Source of the DNA: Lachnospiraceae bacterium
GTDB taxonomy: Bacteria > Bacillota > Clostridia > Lachnospirales > Lachnospiraceae
Assembly: GCA_017561085.1 (NCBI GenBank)
Contig: JAFZDQ010000105.1
Coordinates: 1-34,529, forward strand
DNA length: 34,529 nucleotides
Reading direction: 5' to 3'
The first letter of the stretch is position 1. Each line of letters opens with the position of its first letter. Shown piece after piece: positions 1 through 8,700 of the stretch. The notes under the pieces are model-generated. The model saw only the letters and a list, made by a program, of their open reading frames with translations. It ran no database searches and had not been told where the DNA came from. Made by a program: the position numbers and the translations under genes.

Positions 1-897
1 CCTACCGGTAGCGGAAAGACCTACCTGGTAAAGACCCTGGCACGGCTGCTTGATGTACCCCTTGCCAGTACATATGCTACTTCTTTAACGGAAGCAGGCT
101 ATATCGGGGATGATATTGAGAGCGTAGTGTCCAAACTGCTTGCAGCTGCGGACAATGATGTGGAGAAGGCAGAGCGGGGAATTATCTTTATCGACGAAAT
201 TGATAAGATTGCCAAAAAGAAAAACACCACCAACAGGGATGTCAGCGGCGAAAGCGTACAGCAGGGAATGCTGCGTCTTTTGGAAGGTGCCGATGTGGAG
301 GTGCCGGTAGGTGCCAACAGTAAAAATGCCATGGTGCCCCTTACCACCATCAACACCCGTAATATTTTATTTATCTGCGGCGGTGCGTTCCCGGATTTGG
401 AAGAAATTATCAAGCAGAGATTAAGAAAACAGACTTCCATCGGCTTTTCTGCCGAACTGAAGGATAAGTTTGACCATGATAACGATATTCTCAGTAAGGT
501 AACCATAGAGGACCTTAAGAAATTCGGTATGATTCCCGAGTTTTTGGGAAGATTGCCCGTTATTTATACGCTGAAGGCTTTGGATGAAAACATGCTCATT
601 AAAATTCTGAAGGAGCCCAAGAATGCCATCTTAAAGCAGTATCAGAAATTGCTGGAGCTGGATGAGGTGAAACTTGAATTTGATGACGGAGCCTTGGAAG
701 CCATTGCAAAGAAGGCCATGAAGAAGGATATCGGTGCCAGGGCGCTGCGTGCCATTATCGAAGAATTTATGCTTGATATCATGTATGAAATTCCCAAGGA
801 TGATAATATCGGTAAAGTGACCATTACCAGAGAATATATTGAAGGAACCGGCGGACCGGTGATTGAAATCAGAAGCGTGAAAGGACAGGACCTGTAA
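1..897 (+). CDS. clpX: ClpX-like AAA+ unfoldase, 5' end missing
   Basis: This reads from the first base and is cut at the 5' side, so the N-terminal zinc-binding domain (about 120 residues in the family) and the start are outside the window. Visible in order: the Walker A end (PTGSGKT), a GYIG pore loop, Walker B IIFIDEID, the ILFICGGAF strand, the SIGF loop that matches the ClpP-docking IGF tripeptide, an arginine finger in EFLGRLPV, and sensor 2 in GARALR. ClpX hexamers unfold proteins and feed them to ClpP in the cytoplasm. Two parts differ from standard ClpX: the RKH substrate loop is replaced by a stretch with no RKH (ANSKNAMVPL), and QQALLKILEG has become QQGMLRLLEG. This may be a second, specialised ClpX rather than the housekeeping copy. 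No clpP or lon follows. The ClpX fold is certain; housekeeping versus paralogue is open. Confidence 0.93.
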   Translation, partial: PTGSGKTYLVKTLARLLDVPLASTYATSLTEAGYIGDDIESVVSKLLAAADNDVEKAERGIIFIDEIDKIAKKKNTTNRDVSGESVQQGMLRLLEGADVEVPVGANSKNAMVPLTTINTRNILFICGGAFPDLEEIIKQRLRKQTSIGFSAELKDKFDHDNDILSKVTIEDLKKFGMIPEFLGRLPVIYTLKALDENMLIKILKEPKNAILKQYQKLLELDEVKLEFDDGALEAIAKKAMKKDIGARALRAIIEEFMLDIMYEIPKDDNIGKVTITREYIEGTGGPVIEIRSVKGQDL

Positions 898-915
898 CAA
901 GGGCCTGTCTTTTTT
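884..915 (+). terminator. Rho-independent terminator after clpX
   Basis: GACAGGaCC at 884-892 pairs with GGgCCTGTC at 901-909 (one mismatch), with an 8-base loop and six T residues at 910-915. The left arm overlaps the last codons of clpX. It separates clpX from the protease-like gene. Confidence 0.8.
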
Positions 916-965
916 CATATACTGGGTCTAAGGATAGGAAACGGAAAGAAACAGGTGGCAATAGC

Positions 966-2687
966 ATGACGGATAGGGAGAAAATCGCTTCGGAGGATTA
1001 TTATGACGTGCTGTCGGACTTTACCCAGCCGGAAAGTTTACCGGTAGCGGTAAGGGATTATGTGTATCAGCGGATAGACCGGAATCTTGGAGTCACTTAT
1101 ATCCACAGGGAGGAAATCGAGCAGATAGGCTTCCGTGATTTTACTTATCGCTCCATTCCCAAGATTTACGGGCTTTCTGATGATGTGCCGGCAGGCGGGA
1201 GCGGGTTTAACCCTTCGCCGCTATTACAAAGCGGTGTATTGCAGACACAGAGGGAACCTTTGGGCTTAACCGGAAGGGGTGTGGTTATCGGCTTTTTGGA
1301 TACGGGGATAAGGTATGAGGATGCGGTGTTTCGAAAGCCGGACGGCAGTACCCGGATTTTGGGGCTTTGGGACCAGAATAATAACGATGGGCGGACACCG
1401 GAAGGACTTTTGTACGGAACGGAGTATACAAGGGCAGATATTGATGCAGCGCTTCTTTACGGAAGTGAAGGAGAGAGGCTTTCGGGCTACGATGAAAACG
1501 GTCACGGGACGGCCATTGCCGGTGTGGCGGCAGGCAGTGCGTCGGAATCATTGCTTGGATTTACCGGAGCAGCCCCGGAAGCGGATATTGTGGTGGTAAA
1601 GCTGCGGCAGGCAAAACCGTTTTTACGGGAGTATTATCAGATTCCGCAAGGGGTACCGGCCTATTCGGAATCGGACCTGCTTACGGCTCTTAAGTATTTG
1701 GAAAGCTATGCCCTTTCCCTGGTACGCCCCCTTGTGATTTGTGTGGGACTTATGACCAATTTGGGAGATCATGCGGGACATTCGGTTTTGGCCGGTTATC
1801 TTAATACCATTGCCACCAGAAGAAGCCGGGCGGTGGCGGTAGGCGGCGGAGATGAAGGAAACAGTGCCCATCATTATGAGGGATATGCCACGGCAGGCCT
1901 TGTGGAAACCACGGATTTGGTGGAAATCAGGGTAGGAGAGGGTATTCAGGGGTTTGTAGCCGAGCTGTGGGGCACGGTGCCGGCAAGCCATTCCATTTCC
2001 ATCCGTTCCCCGGGAGGAGAAACCACCGACCGGGTAGACTTCAGAGGAAGGGAAAGCCGGGACTTTTCCTTTGTGTTTGAGGATACCGGAATACGGGTGG
2101 AGCATGTACCGGTAGAGGAAGGCTCCGGGGATGAACTGATTTTTTTCCGCTTTACAGACCCTACACCGGGGGTGTGGACCATCCGGGTAACCATCCGGGG
2201 AGATGTACCTGCCGATAAGCCGGCCTTTCATATCTGGCTGCCCCTCCGAAACTTTTTGGATGGGGAGGCTTATTTTTTAAAACCGTCTCCCTATGTGACA
2301 CTGACAGAACCGTCCAATACCCGGGAGGTGATTACCACATCCTATTACCGGAGTGAAAACGGAAGTTTTTACGGGGAGTCGGGACGTGGTTTTGCCAGGT
2401 TGGCGGAACAAAAACCGGACATTTGCACGCCGGGGGTAGAGGTGGATACACCCCTTGGCAGGCGCACCGGCTCCGGCATGGCAGTGGCTGTTTTGGCCGG
2501 GATTTGTGCCCAGTTTATGGAGTGGGCCGTGGTGGAGGACAACAGAAGGTGGGTGGAAAGCCGGGAGCTGAAGAATTACTTAATCCGCGGCGCCGTCAGA
2601 AGGGAAGGGGAAAGCTATCCTTCCAGGGAATGGGGCTATGGCGCTGTCAACATTGAAAGGACCTTTGAGGTGATTGCGGGATTGTAG
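966..2687 (+). CDS. Csp-like subtilisin-fold (S8) probable pseudoprotease
   Basis: A 573-residue member of the clostridial Csp-type S8 family. Catalytic Asp112 (FLDTGI) and His180 (NGHGTA) are present. The oxyanion Asn of the usual AAGNEGN motif is Asp296 (GGGDEGN), and the nucleophile Ser of GTS(M/V)A is Gly504 (TGSGMA). A beta-rich insert of about 130 residues (310-440) lies between these two sites, as in the jelly-roll domain of Csp proteins. No signal peptide or transmembrane segment is seen, so it is probably cytoplasmic or spore-associated. Known: C. difficile CspA and CspC are pseudoproteases that act in spore germination signalling. Inferred: this protein binds peptides or partners without cleaving them. 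AGGTGG lies 8-9 bases before the ATG, and the gene stands alone after the clpX terminator. The fold is sure; loss of activity is very likely; the role is unknown. Confidence 0.88.
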   Translation: MTDREKIASEDYYDVLSDFTQPESLPVAVRDYVYQRIDRNLGVTYIHREEIEQIGFRDFTYRSIPKIYGLSDDVPAGGSGFNPSPLLQSGVLQTQREPLGLTGRGVVIGFLDTGIRYEDAVFRKPDGSTRILGLWDQNNNDGRTPEGLLYGTEYTRADIDAALLYGSEGERLSGYDENGHGTAIAGVAAGSASESLLGFTGAAPEADIVVVKLRQAKPFLREYYQIPQGVPAYSESDLLTALKYLESYALSLVRPLVICVGLMTNLGDHAGHSVLAGYLNTIATRRSRAVAVGGGDEGNSAHHYEGYATAGLVETTDLVEIRVGEGIQGFVAELWGTVPASHSISIRSPGGETTDRVDFRGRESRDFSFVFEDTGIRVEHVPVEEGSGDELIFFRFTDPTPGVWTIRVTIRGDVPADKPAFHIWLPLRNFLDGEAYFLKPSPYVTLTEPSNTREVITTSYYRSENGSFYGESGRGFARLAEQKPDICTPGVEVDTPLGRRTGSGMAVAVLAGICAQFMEWAVVEDNRRWVESRELKNYLIRGAVRREGESYPSREWGYGAVNIERTFEVIAGL

Positions 2688-2702
2688 AAAAAGGCGAGAA
2701 AT

Positions 2703-2730
2703 TTGCTATACTTTTTTTACGGATTATGGT
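2703..2730 (+). promoter_or_regulatory. Possible promoter of the GH115-GH2 operon
   Basis: TTGCTA at 2703-2708 and TATGGT at 2725-2730 with a 16-base spacer; an overlapping TATAAA lies at 2730-2735. This is the only promoter-like match in the 94-base gap before the operon, and it is weak. Confidence 0.35.
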
Positions 2731-2781
2731 ATAAAAATGGATAGAAATACTTAGAAAATAAAACAAAGGAAACAGACGGAA

Positions 2782-5727
2782 ATGCAATTTGAATTATGGA
2801 AAAATCAAAAGACGGCAACGGTTGTTTTGGAAGAGACGGCCATAAACGGAATGGATTATATGGCGGATATTTTCCGGAAGGACGTAGAGCTGGTGACGGG
2901 TGTGTACCCCGATAAAAAGTACGCCATCGAGGAGGCGGAAGGAAACGCAGTCCTGCTTGCTACCTGCGGCTACAGTAAGTACCTGGAGGAATTAGAGGAA
3001 GCGGGCTTAATCAGCCTGAAGGACATCCGGGGCAAAAGAGAGGTTTACGGTATTTTCCCGGTGTGCTATGAAGGGAAAAATCTGCTGGTGATTGCCGGTA
3101 GCGACAAACGAGGAACTATTTACGGTATGTTTGCCATCTCCGAACGGATGGGTGTTTCCCCGTGGCTGTTTTGGGCGGATGCAGTACCTGCAAAGAAAAC
3201 GGAAGTGGTTTTTGACGAAAGTATCGCAACCGTTTCCAAAGAACCGAGCGTAAAATACAGAGGATTTTTTATCAATGATGAGCAGCCCTGTCTGGGCAAT
3301 TGGGCCAAAGAAAAGTACGGCAGCTGCAGACCCTGTCCGGAAATGTATGAGCATATTTTTGAACTGCTTCTGCGTCTGAAGGGGAACTATTTGTGGCCGG
3401 CTATGTGGCGCTCGGACTTTACCCTTGACCATATTGAAAATGCCATTCTGGCGGATAAAATGGGCGTGATTGTGGGCGCTTCCCATCATGAGCCCTGTTG
3501 CAGGTCCGGTCAGGAATTCCAGACCCTGCGCCGGGAACATCCCGAATACGGGACGGAATGGAGCTTTTTGTCCAATGCAGAGGGTGTCAGTGCCTTTTGG
3601 CGTGACGGGCTTAAGAGAAACCAGCCTTATGAAAGCCTGATTACCATCGGTATGCGCGGAGAAAGTGACTCCTATCTGATGCCGGAGGACGCAACCCTGG
3701 AAGACAATATCAATGTGCTGAAGGCAGCCATTACCGAGCAAAAGAAGCTGATTGCGGAATACGGCAACAAAGCCCATCCCCAGCTGCTTGCCATTTATAA
3801 AGAGGTTGAGGATTATTATCATGGTGATGAAACCACACCCGGCTTAAAGGAATGGGATGTGCTGAAGGATGACATCATGATGCTTTGTGATGACAATTTT
3901 GCCAATTTAAGAACCATGCCCGATGCGCCCGGGGACCATCCCGGCGGCTATGGTATGTATTATCATTTCGATTATTTCGGTTCACCGGTTTCTTATCTTT
4001 GGATGAATACATCTCCCCTTACGAAAACCTGGGAGCAGATGAGCATGGCCTACGACTTTGGTGTACAGGAAGCATGGATTGTCAATGTAGGTGATATTAA
4101 GAATCAGGAGCTTGCTTTAAGCTATTTTATAGACCTTGCTTATGATTTTGATAAATGGGGAAGTGCATCCCCCAATACTACCGGAGAATATACAAAGCAG
4201 TGGATAGAGAGCCTGGGCTTTCGGGATGAAAAATATGCACCGCTTGCTGAAGTGGTGGAGGAATATATCCGTTTGAACGGTATTTGCAGACCGGAGGTAT
4301 TAAAGGCGGACACCTATCATCCTGCCCATTTCGGAGAGGCGGCAGCAATCCTTGCAAGAGCAGATAAAATTGCGGATATTGCGGAGAAACTTTACAGTGA
4401 GATGGCGGAAACAGACCCCCTTAAGGATTGTTTCTTTGAAGTGATCTATTACCCTGTGATGGCATGCGTGAATATTATCCGGATGCAGATTTATGCAGGC
4501 TTTAATGCCCTTTATGTGAAGCAGCACAAGAAACTGGGCAATACCTATATTCCTAAGGTAGAGGAATGCATCAGAAGAGACAGGAAGCTGACCCGGATGT
4601 ACCATACCCTGGGCGGCGGCAGATGGAATCATATGCAGTCGGTATATCACATCGGTTATACCAGATGGAATGACGAAGAATGGCAGTATCCGACCTGTCA
4701 GATTTATTATCCGGTTCCGGATAAAAGACTTGGCGTCAACATCGGCGGACAGGTATTTGCTACCGGCGGTAAGAACTGGAGCCGCAGTACGTTATTTATG
4801 AACCTGACTGAGCAGGCAGCACCGGAGGCGACATTTGAAGTAGCCAACGGCGGAGAAGGCGTGATGGAATATCACATTACCTGGGAAAGCGATTTGTTTG
4901 AGGTACTTCCTCTTGCGGAAAGCACCGGGGTAAGCGGGACAGAAGAAGGCTTGGCAGTAAGCGGAAAAGAAATCCGTGCCAAGGTAGAGGATGTTGCGTC
5001 TTATCTGGTGCGGTTAAAAGAAGGCGTAGTGCTTCCGGCAGAAGAAATTGCCGGTCAGTCCATTTATATTTTTGGAGATAATTGCGAAGAAACCGCAGAC
5101 AGCTCTGAAAATGAAGGCAGCATTAACCGTGTGGAAATTAAAGTAACGATTGAAAAATTACCTGCAGATTTAGAAGAAGGCGTGTTCCTTTTACGGAATG
5201 GTTATGTTTCCGTGGAAGCACCTCATTTTGCGGCAGCCAAAGAGGCAGCAGGTGCGAAATGGCAGACCTTAGAACCCTTTGGAAAGACCCTTGGCGGCAT
5301 GAAGGCATTTCCGGTAACGAAGGCATTTGCACTTTCTGAGGATGCACCTGCCCTGGAATATAAGGTATATGTTCCGGAAGAAGGGGCTTATGAGTTGGAA
5401 CTGTATACGGCGCCCTCTAACCCGGTGGTTTATAAAGGCAAAATGTGTGTGGCGGTAGCAGCCAATGACGATACTTACGAGGCCTTTAATACCATTCCGG
5501 ATGAAGGGTATGTGCCTTGGCTTTCCCCTACCTGGGCAGAAGGCGTGCTTTGCCAGATTCACAAACAAAAGAAAACGCTGACTCTGAAAAAGGGAGAAAA
5601 TAAAATTTCCATAAAAGCCATGGACCCTGCAGTGGTCATCGAAAAGCTGGTATTGGTAAAAGACGGATGTACTTATCCCGAAGCTTATTTGGGACCGGCA
5701 GAAAGCTTTAGAAAACAGGAGAAATAA
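2782..5727 (+). CDS. GH115 xylan alpha-1,2-glucuronidase, intracellular
   Basis: A 981-residue family 115 glycoside hydrolase. These enzymes remove glucuronic acid or 4-O-methylglucuronic acid from xylose residues of xylan or xylo-oligosaccharides. The family's hallmark strings are present: FFINDEQP near residue 165, FELLLRLKGNYLWPAMW near 195-211, SHHEP at 234-238, and GMRGESD near 290. A helical region (about 480-640) and a beta-rich C-terminal region (about 800-981) follow the barrel, as in full-length members. The protein starts directly with MQFELWK, with no signal peptide, so it should act in the cytoplasm on imported oligosaccharides; many described GH115 enzymes are exported. An AAAGGA site sits about 11 bases upstream. 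It is translated just before the GH2 gene, with a 2-base gap, so the two form an operon. Family assignment is firm; exact substrate is inferred. Confidence 0.92.
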   Translation: MQFELWKNQKTATVVLEETAINGMDYMADIFRKDVELVTGVYPDKKYAIEEAEGNAVLLATCGYSKYLEELEEAGLISLKDIRGKREVYGIFPVCYEGKNLLVIAGSDKRGTIYGMFAISERMGVSPWLFWADAVPAKKTEVVFDESIATVSKEPSVKYRGFFINDEQPCLGNWAKEKYGSCRPCPEMYEHIFELLLRLKGNYLWPAMWRSDFTLDHIENAILADKMGVIVGASHHEPCCRSGQEFQTLRREHPEYGTEWSFLSNAEGVSAFWRDGLKRNQPYESLITIGMRGESDSYLMPEDATLEDNINVLKAAITEQKKLIAEYGNKAHPQLLAIYKEVEDYYHGDETTPGLKEWDVLKDDIMMLCDDNFANLRTMPDAPGDHPGGYGMYYHFDYFGSPVSYLWMNTSPLTKTWEQMSMAYDFGVQEAWIVNVGDIKNQELALSYFIDLAYDFDKWGSASPNTTGEYTKQWIESLGFRDEKYAPLAEVVEEYIRLNGICRPEVLKADTYHPAHFGEAAAILARADKIADIAEKLYSEMAETDPLKDCFFEVIYYPVMACVNIIRMQIYAGFNALYVKQHKKLGNTYIPKVEECIRRDRKLTRMYHTLGGGRWNHMQSVYHIGYTRWNDEEWQYPTCQIYYPVPDKRLGVNIGGQVFATGGKNWSRSTLFMNLTEQAAPEATFEVANGGEGVMEYHITWESDLFEVLPLAESTGVSGTEEGLAVSGKEIRAKVEDVASYLVRLKEGVVLPAEEIAGQSIYIFGDNCEETADSSENEGSINRVEIKVTIEKLPADLEEGVFLLRNGYVSVEAPHFAAAKEAAGAKWQTLEPFGKTLGGMKAFPVTKAFALSEDAPALEYKVYVPEEGAYELELYTAPSNPVVYKGKMCVAVAANDDTYEAFNTIPDEGYVPWLSPTWAEGVLCQIHKQKKTLTLKKGENKISIKAMDPAVVIEKLVLVKDGCTYPEAYLGPAESFRKQEK

Positions 5728-5729
5728 AT

Positions 5730-8700
5730 ATGAAACAGTTATGGAATGAGGGATGGTCCTTTCTGAAAACAGAGGCAGACACAGGAATCGAACAGATGAC
5801 AGAAAGGATGCAGGATTTTGAGGAAGTGGACCTGCCTCATGACTGGCTGATAGAAGATACCTGCCGCTTGTATGAGGACGGTACCGGATGGTACCGGAAA
5901 ACCTTTCATGCAGACGGATGGGCAGGAAAAAGAGTAGCCCTTTATTTTGAGGGCGTTTATATGGACAGTACGGTATATGTGAATAGGCAGAAGGCCAAAG
6001 AGTGGAAGAATGGATATTCTTGGTTTGACGCAGATTTGACGGACTTTTTGCGGGAAGGTGAAAATGAAGTCCTGGTGCGTGTCAATTTCAGGAGTCCCAA
6101 TAGCCGCTGGTATTCCGGTGCGGGAATTTACAGGGATGTCTTTTTGGCTGTAACAGAAAAAGTATATTTGCCCTTTCATGCAACTTACGTCAGTACCAAG
6201 AAGCAGGGAGAGGATTTCCTGCTTTTTTTGGATACCGAGGTGGCAACTGCGGGAGGTGTTTCATGGGAAAGTGTCTCTGAGGAAGGCATTTCTGCGGAAG
6301 ATATTTCCGGGGATGGTGTTTCTGCGGAAGATATTTCCGGGGATGGCGTTCCTGAGGAAGATATCCGCGTAGTGTACCGGCTGACGGATGAAAAAGGGCA
6401 GGAGGTCTGCCTTGACTTTGTGAAAAAAGAGGGCAAAGGAGCATGGTATCTGGTAAAGAAACCTGCTCTTTGGGACGTGGAAAATCCCGTGCTTTATACC
6501 CTTACGGTGCAGCTTCTGAAGGCGGAGACCGTTTGGCCGAAGGGAACTGCATGCGGTGAAGAAAACATTCTTCAGGAAGAAAATATTCTTCAAGAAGAAA
6601 ACATTCTTCAAGAAGAATGGGAAAAAATCGGGTTCCGGGAAGTAGCGTTTACAGCGGATAAAGGCTTTTTCTTAAACGGCCGTCATTTAAAATTAAACGG
6701 TGTCTGTGAGCATCATGACTTAGGAGCACTGGGCTCCGCTTTCCATAAAAAGGCCATGAAAAGGAAGTTTGCCAAATTAAAAGAAATGGGCGTCAATGCC
6801 ATCAGGGGAACCCACAATATGATGGCCTCCGGTTTTGTGGAACTGGCGGATGAAATGGGACTTTTGATGATTTCCGAGGCCTTTGATATGTGGGAGCGGC
6901 CCAAGACCACGTATGACTATGCCCGCTTTTTCCCGGATTGGTACGAAAAGGATGTAGAAAGCTGGGTAAAGCGTGACCGCAATCACCCTAGCGTGATCAT
7001 GTGGAGTATCGGCAATGAAATTTATGATACCCATGCGGATGAAAAAGGGCAGGAGTGGACCGGGATTCTTAAGGCAGCAGTTGAGCGGCATGACCCGTAT
7101 CATAATGCCCGTGTGACCATCGGCTCTAATTACATGCCCTGGGAGAACGCACAGGCCTGTGCGGATATGGTGAAGCTTGCGGGCTACAATTATGCGGAAA
7201 AATATTATGAGGCACATCACGAAGTGCACCCTGATTGGGTGATTTACGGCAGTGAAACCTCCTCCATCGTACAAAGCAGGGGAATCTATCATTTCCCTTT
7301 AAGGGCAGGCATTCTTTCTGAGGATGATATGCAGTGCTCCGCCCTTGGCAACAGCATCACCAGCTGGGGCGCCAAGTCTATGGAACGCTGCATTGCCATG
7401 GACCGTGATATGGATTTTTCCCTGGGACAGTTTTTGTGGACCGGTTTTGATTATATTGGGGAACCAACCCCTTACCATACCAAGAATTCTTATTTTGGAC
7501 AGCTGGATACGGCGGGCTTTCCCAAGGATTCGTATTATGTCTGGCAGTCCGCCTGGACGGATTACCGGGAAAAGCCTATGGTTCATGTTTTTCCTTACTG
7601 GGATTTCAATGAGGGGCAGGACGTCGATGTGCGGGTTTGCTCCAATGCGCCGTGGGTAGAGCTTTTTGTAAACGGAAAAAGTCTGGGTAGACAGCACCTG
7701 ACCCATGAAAAAGACAGTGGCATGCACCTCATAGCGGATTATTGCGTGCCCTATGAAAAGGGCGTTGTATGCGCTGTGGCTTATGATGAGGACGGCCGCG
7801 AAGTGGCCCGGGAAGAAAAAAGAAGTTTCGGCAATTCCCATGCCCTTTTGGTTAAGCCGGAGTCAGAGACTTTAGAGGCAGACGGCTATGACCTTCTTTT
7901 TGCGGAGATTACTGTGGCGGATGCAGAGGGCATTCCGGTAGAAAACGCCTGCGACAGGGTGAATGTGAAGGTATCAGGTCCCGCCAGATTAATTGGTCTT
8001 GATAACGGGGACAGCACTGATTATGACCAGTATAAAGGAACAAGCCGCCGCCTTTTTAGCGGGAAATTACTTGCCATCCTGCAGGCAGATACTACCTGCG
8101 GAGAAGTGATAATTGAGGTAAGCGGCGAAGGTTTGGTTCCGGCTACGGCTGTTTGTAAATGTATTGAAACAGACAAAGAAAAACAAAACAAGCGCGCAAC
8201 AAACAGATGGCGTGAGATTCAGACAGGAACCTGCGGGGAAGTGCCCGTTAGGAAGCTGGAACTGACTGCGCCCTTAGGCCGCGTATTTACAAAAGATAAG
8301 ACGCATCTTGCGGCAGAGGCTAAAATCCTGCCTGCCGGTGCCACGGACCGGATGCTGTATTTTGAGGCAGTAAATGAAAAAGGGACACCGTCGAATATTG
8401 TTACCCTAAAGCAGGATGGAAACAGGGTAGAGCTGACCGCCTTGGGAGACGGTGAATTTTACCTGCGCTGCAAATCAAAAAGCGGCACAGGAGATGTGCG
8501 GATTATTTCCGTGCTTCCTTTTCGGGCAGAAGGAATCGGTCAGGTTTACCATGACCCTTATGATTTTGTTTACGGCAGTTTGTATTCATCTTGCCGGGGA
8601 GAAGCAGGAAACGGCAATGAAAAAGGGGTATCTACCGCCAGAGACGGTGAAACGGTACTGACTTATGAAAAGATTGATTTTGGCAAGGTGGGTTCCGATG

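Noticed and set aside
1623-2231. A 202-codon open frame on the minus strand inside the S8 gene
   Set aside because: Shadow of the strongly coding plus strand; no recognisable protein features.
2461-2500. Ser503 as a shifted nucleophile in the S8 protein
   Set aside because: Aligning the following Met-Ala with the family GTSMA or GTSVA motif places Gly504 at the nucleophile position; Ser503 corresponds to the Thr before it. A shifted active site is possible only with a rearranged helix, and the oxyanion Asn is also lost.
3007-3822. A 271-codon open frame on the minus strand inside GH115
   Set aside because: The plus strand encodes a convincing GH115 with family motifs throughout; the antisense product has no recognisable domain, no ribosome site of note and is a codon-bias artefact.
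6255-6611. Repeats in the GH2 gene as a CRISPR-like array
   Set aside because: Units are contiguous with no spacers, keep the reading frame and encode acidic peptide repeats.
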